A program made the position numbers and the translations under genes. 18,472 bases of DNA from Acidimicrobiia bacterium. Its GTDB lineage: Bacteria; Actinomycetota; Acidimicrobiia; Acidimicrobiales; Acidimicrobilacustridaceae. The notes beneath the pieces were generated by a model that saw nothing but the letters and a program-made list of their open reading frames with translations, was not told the DNA's origin and did no database searches. Numbering within the stretch: position 1 is the first letter of the stretch; every line of letters begins with the position of its first letter. Shown one piece after another: positions 16,871 to 18,472 of this stretch. Location: NCBI GenBank assembly GCA_018882825.1, contig VERC01000011.1:1-18472 (forward strand), in the 5' to 3' direction.

Positions 16871-17269
16871 ATGGACGAGATCCCCGCCATCGACGACGAA
16901 CGAGCCGCGCGCGGTCGTGCCCGCTACCGCGAGGTGTACGGAGAGGACGCGGTCATGCTCCCGCCCGGCACGTCCGATTTCTTCGACCTCATGATGGGAC
17001 AGTTGTTCGCCGAGGTGTGGAGCCGTCCCGGACTCGACACCGCCCAGCGTCGCCTGTTGGTGATGGGGGTGCTCGCAGCCCAGGGTCGTTTCGACACCCT
17101 CGGGATCCAGTTCGAACGCACACTGGCCACCGGTGAACTGACCCCCGAGCAGGTGCGCGAGACCGTCATCCACCTCATCCCCTACGTCGGCTATCCCTCG
17201 AGTGGCGAGTTGTTCCGAGTGTCGGAGACCGCCATCGCCGCTGCGGCCATCGATGGGGCGTCGTCATGA
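16871..17269 (+). CDS. carboxymuconolactone decarboxylase-like protein
   Basis: A 132-residue all-helical protein of the CMD/AhpD superfamily: FFDLMMGQLFAEVWSRPGLDTAQRRLLVMGVLAAQGR, then LATGELTPEQVRETVIHLIPYVGYP. It contains no cysteine at all, so the AhpD peroxidase C-x-x-C chemistry is excluded; it belongs with the decarboxylase-like branch. The residue often histidine in the LxxH segment appears to be Gln in LGIQFERT, so classical gamma-carboxymuconolactone decarboxylation is not certain. The last four coding bases overlap the next start (ATGA), coupling it to the beta-hydroxyacid dehydrogenase. Probable role: acting on a beta-keto or lactone intermediate together with that enzyme (inference). 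Length is normal. Confidence 0.82.
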   Translation: MDEIPAIDDERAARGRARYREVYGEDAVMLPPGTSDFFDLMMGQLFAEVWSRPGLDTAQRRLLVMGVLAAQGRFDTLGIQFERTLATGELTPEQVRETVIHLIPYVGYPSSGELFRVSETAIAAAAIDGASS

Positions 17270-18105
17270 GGGTCGCCGTCATCGGGCTGGGACGGATGGG
17301 CGGACCCATCGCCGATCACATCATCCGGGCCGGACACGACGTGCGCGTCTTCGACGTCGATCCCGCCCGGTGCGAGCCCCGCGTGGCTCTCGGCGCCGTG
17401 GCCTGCACCTCCCCCGGCGACGCCGCCCGCGGCGTCGAGATGATCTCGATCATCGTGTTCGACGACGAGCAACTGTTCGAGGTGCTCCTCGCCGACGACG
17501 GGATCATCAACACAGTCGACGAGGGCGTGGTGATCGCCGTGCACACGACCACCACGATCGAGACACTCCGTGACGTGGCCATCGCCGCCTCGGTGCGGAA
17601 CGCCGACGTGCTCGACGCCGGGATCAGTGGCGGAGAGGTCGGCGCCACCTCCGGCACCCTGCTGTTGCTCGTGGGCGGCCACGAAGAGACGGTCGAGCGG
17701 GCCCGGCCGGTACTCGACACCTTCTCCAAGGAGGTGGTGCACGCCGGACCGAGGGGCACGGGAATGGCGCTCAAACTGGCGCGCAACGCCATCGGCTACG
17801 GGTGGATGACGGTGGTGGCCGATGCCACTGCCATGGCCGTGGCCGCCGGGGTCGATCCGGCGCTGGTCCGTCACGCCGTGGCCGAGACCGGCGTGCTCGA
17901 CCAGGCGCTCGTTCCCCTCGGACTCGGTGGTCCCGGTCCATGGGCCGCCGACGATCCGGCCCGGTCCATCTTCGAGCACGTGGCCGATCTGGCCGACAAG
18001 GACCTCCACCACGCCCAGGCGCTTGCCGCCGAACTCGACACCACCGTGCCCATGCTCGACGCCACCCGACGCACCTTCCGGCGCGCCGTCAGACTCGACG
18101 ACTGA
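17266..18105 (+). CDS. 3-hydroxyisobutyrate dehydrogenase-like (beta-hydroxyacid dehydrogenase) oxidoreductase
   Basis: A 279-residue NAD(P)-dependent dehydrogenase that would oxidise a 3-hydroxyacid or reduce a semialdehyde. It has GLGRMGG (7-13) for cofactor binding, D117-A-G-I-S121-G-G substrate loop followed by GATSGTL, catalytic K170 with N174 (KLARN), and K245-D-L near the C-terminus, the four signatures of this family. The ATG at 17266 overlaps the upstream stop by four bases. No signal peptide or membrane segment. The substrate is unknown; tartronate semialdehyde reductases, succinic semialdehyde reductases and imine reductases share the fold. Imine reductases replace the catalytic lysine, so the lysine seen here argues against that group. 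Confidence 0.9.
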   Translation: MRVAVIGLGRMGGPIADHIIRAGHDVRVFDVDPARCEPRVALGAVACTSPGDAARGVEMISIIVFDDEQLFEVLLADDGIINTVDEGVVIAVHTTTTIETLRDVAIAASVRNADVLDAGISGGEVGATSGTLLLLVGGHEETVERARPVLDTFSKEVVHAGPRGTGMALKLARNAIGYGWMTVVADATAMAVAAGVDPALVRHAVAETGVLDQALVPLGLGGPGPWAADDPARSIFEHVADLADKDLHHAQALAAELDTTVPMLDATRRTFRRAVRLDD

Positions 18106-18108
18106 CCC

Positions 18109-18472
18109 TCACGGCACGCGCACCACGACTCGGCCGATCGTGCGTCGCTCGGCCAGATCGGTACACAACGCCGGCACATCGGACCAGTCGGCCACCCGCT
18201 CGACCGTCGGCCGATAACGCCCCTCGGCCAACAACCTCTCGAGTTCGACCTGCGTCTCACGATGCATCGACCGCATGACCTCGCGGGGATAGCTGCCCAG
18301 CGTGGCCCCGACCAGCGTCCGGTTGTAGAGGTAGAAGTGGGGGTCGTGGTCGACCAGACCACCGGCATGGCCACACAGCACATGGCGGCCGTCGGGACCG
18401 AGCAGCGACTGCGCCTGCACACCGGCGGTGTCGGCGTCGATGTCGTCGTCGATCCGGTGCAGGGTGTCGCCG
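18109..18472 (-). CDS. MDR oxidoreductase, quinone-reductase-like (5' end outside window)
   Basis: Only the C-terminal 120 residues are present; the frame enters from the right edge. The sequence reads LLGPDGRHVLCGHAGG, then YLYNRTLVGATLGSYPRE, then LERLLAEGRYRPTVERV and a final AERRTIGRVVVRVP. These match the end of medium-chain dehydrogenase/quinone oxidoreductase proteins: the strand after the Rossmann domain, the (N/K)-x-T-L-x-G block, and the closing G-(K/R)-(V/I)-V-(L/V) strand. Whether it carries zinc cannot be told from this part. It is convergent with the beta-hydroxyacid dehydrogenase, with only three bases between their stops. Reaction probably NAD(P)H-dependent reduction of an enone or quinone, or acyl-CoA enoyl reduction. 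Confidence 0.8.
   Translation of the reverse strand, partial: GDTLHRIDDDIDADTAGVQAQSLLGPDGRHVLCGHAGGLVDHDPHFYLYNRTLVGATLGSYPREVMRSMHRETQVELERLLAEGRYRPTVERVADWSDVPALCTDLAERRTIGRVVVRVP

Overview
The window is dense, high-GC DNA from what looks like an actinobacterium. The supporting signs are strong G/C preference at third codon positions, GTG as well as ATG starts, TAnnnT -10 boxes (two of them close enough to the start codon for leaderless transcripts), and acyl-CoA/Baeyer-Villiger gene content typical of Actinomycetota. An Acidimicrobiia- or Mycobacteriales-like origin is plausible, but the lineage is inferred from gene style only. I see no tRNA, rRNA, CRISPR array, insertion sequence, phage gene or transcription regulator. 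Sixteen protein genes fill almost everything; the largest non-coding gap is about 149 bases (8878-9026).

Layout, left to right. (1) Minus-strand operon 2750-1: an atypical extended SDR, a class III CoA-transferase (4-nt ATGA overlap), then a UGSC-type protein cut by the left edge. (2) 2827-4623 plus: Baeyer-Villiger monooxygenase BVMO-1, of the large-ring ketone (cyclododecanone/cyclopentadecanone) type. (3) 7073-4662 minus: a second class III CoA-transferase followed by a fold-type III PLP decarboxylase of the ornithine decarboxylase group. (4) 7135-7920 plus: a crotonase-fold protein lacking both hydratase glutamates. (5) 8877-7921 minus: a secreted SGNH hydrolase. (6) 9027-10973 plus: an enoyl-CoA hydratase with both glutamates, plus an FAD/NAD(P) reductase. 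(7) 15648-10978 minus: a tightly coupled four-gene operon, BVMO-3, SnoaL-like protein, tandem dimeric alpha/beta-barrel protein and BVMO-2 (HAPMO-like architecture with an N-terminal extension). (8) 15744-18105 plus: a zinc alcohol dehydrogenase, then a coupled carboxymuconolactone-decarboxylase-like protein and a 3-hydroxyisobutyrate-dehydrogenase-like enzyme. (9) 18472-18109 minus: the C-terminal part of an MDR oxidoreductase cut by the right edge.

Taken together the genes suggest catabolism of an alcohol or ketone, perhaps alicyclic, terpenoid or steroidal. Alcohol dehydrogenases would make ketones, three distinct Baeyer-Villiger enzymes would make esters or lactones, and CoA-transferases, crotonases and a beta-hydroxyacid dehydrogenase would handle the resulting acids as CoA thioesters. 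The substrate cannot be read from sequence, and no obvious intracellular esterase or lactonase is present here. The most interesting unit is the BVMO-3/SnoaL/alpha-beta-barrel/BVMO-2 operon, with two GTGA stop-start overlaps. It faces the alcohol dehydrogenase across a short divergent control region that carries mirror-image -10 boxes, a 7-bp hairpin and a perfect 14-bp palindrome.
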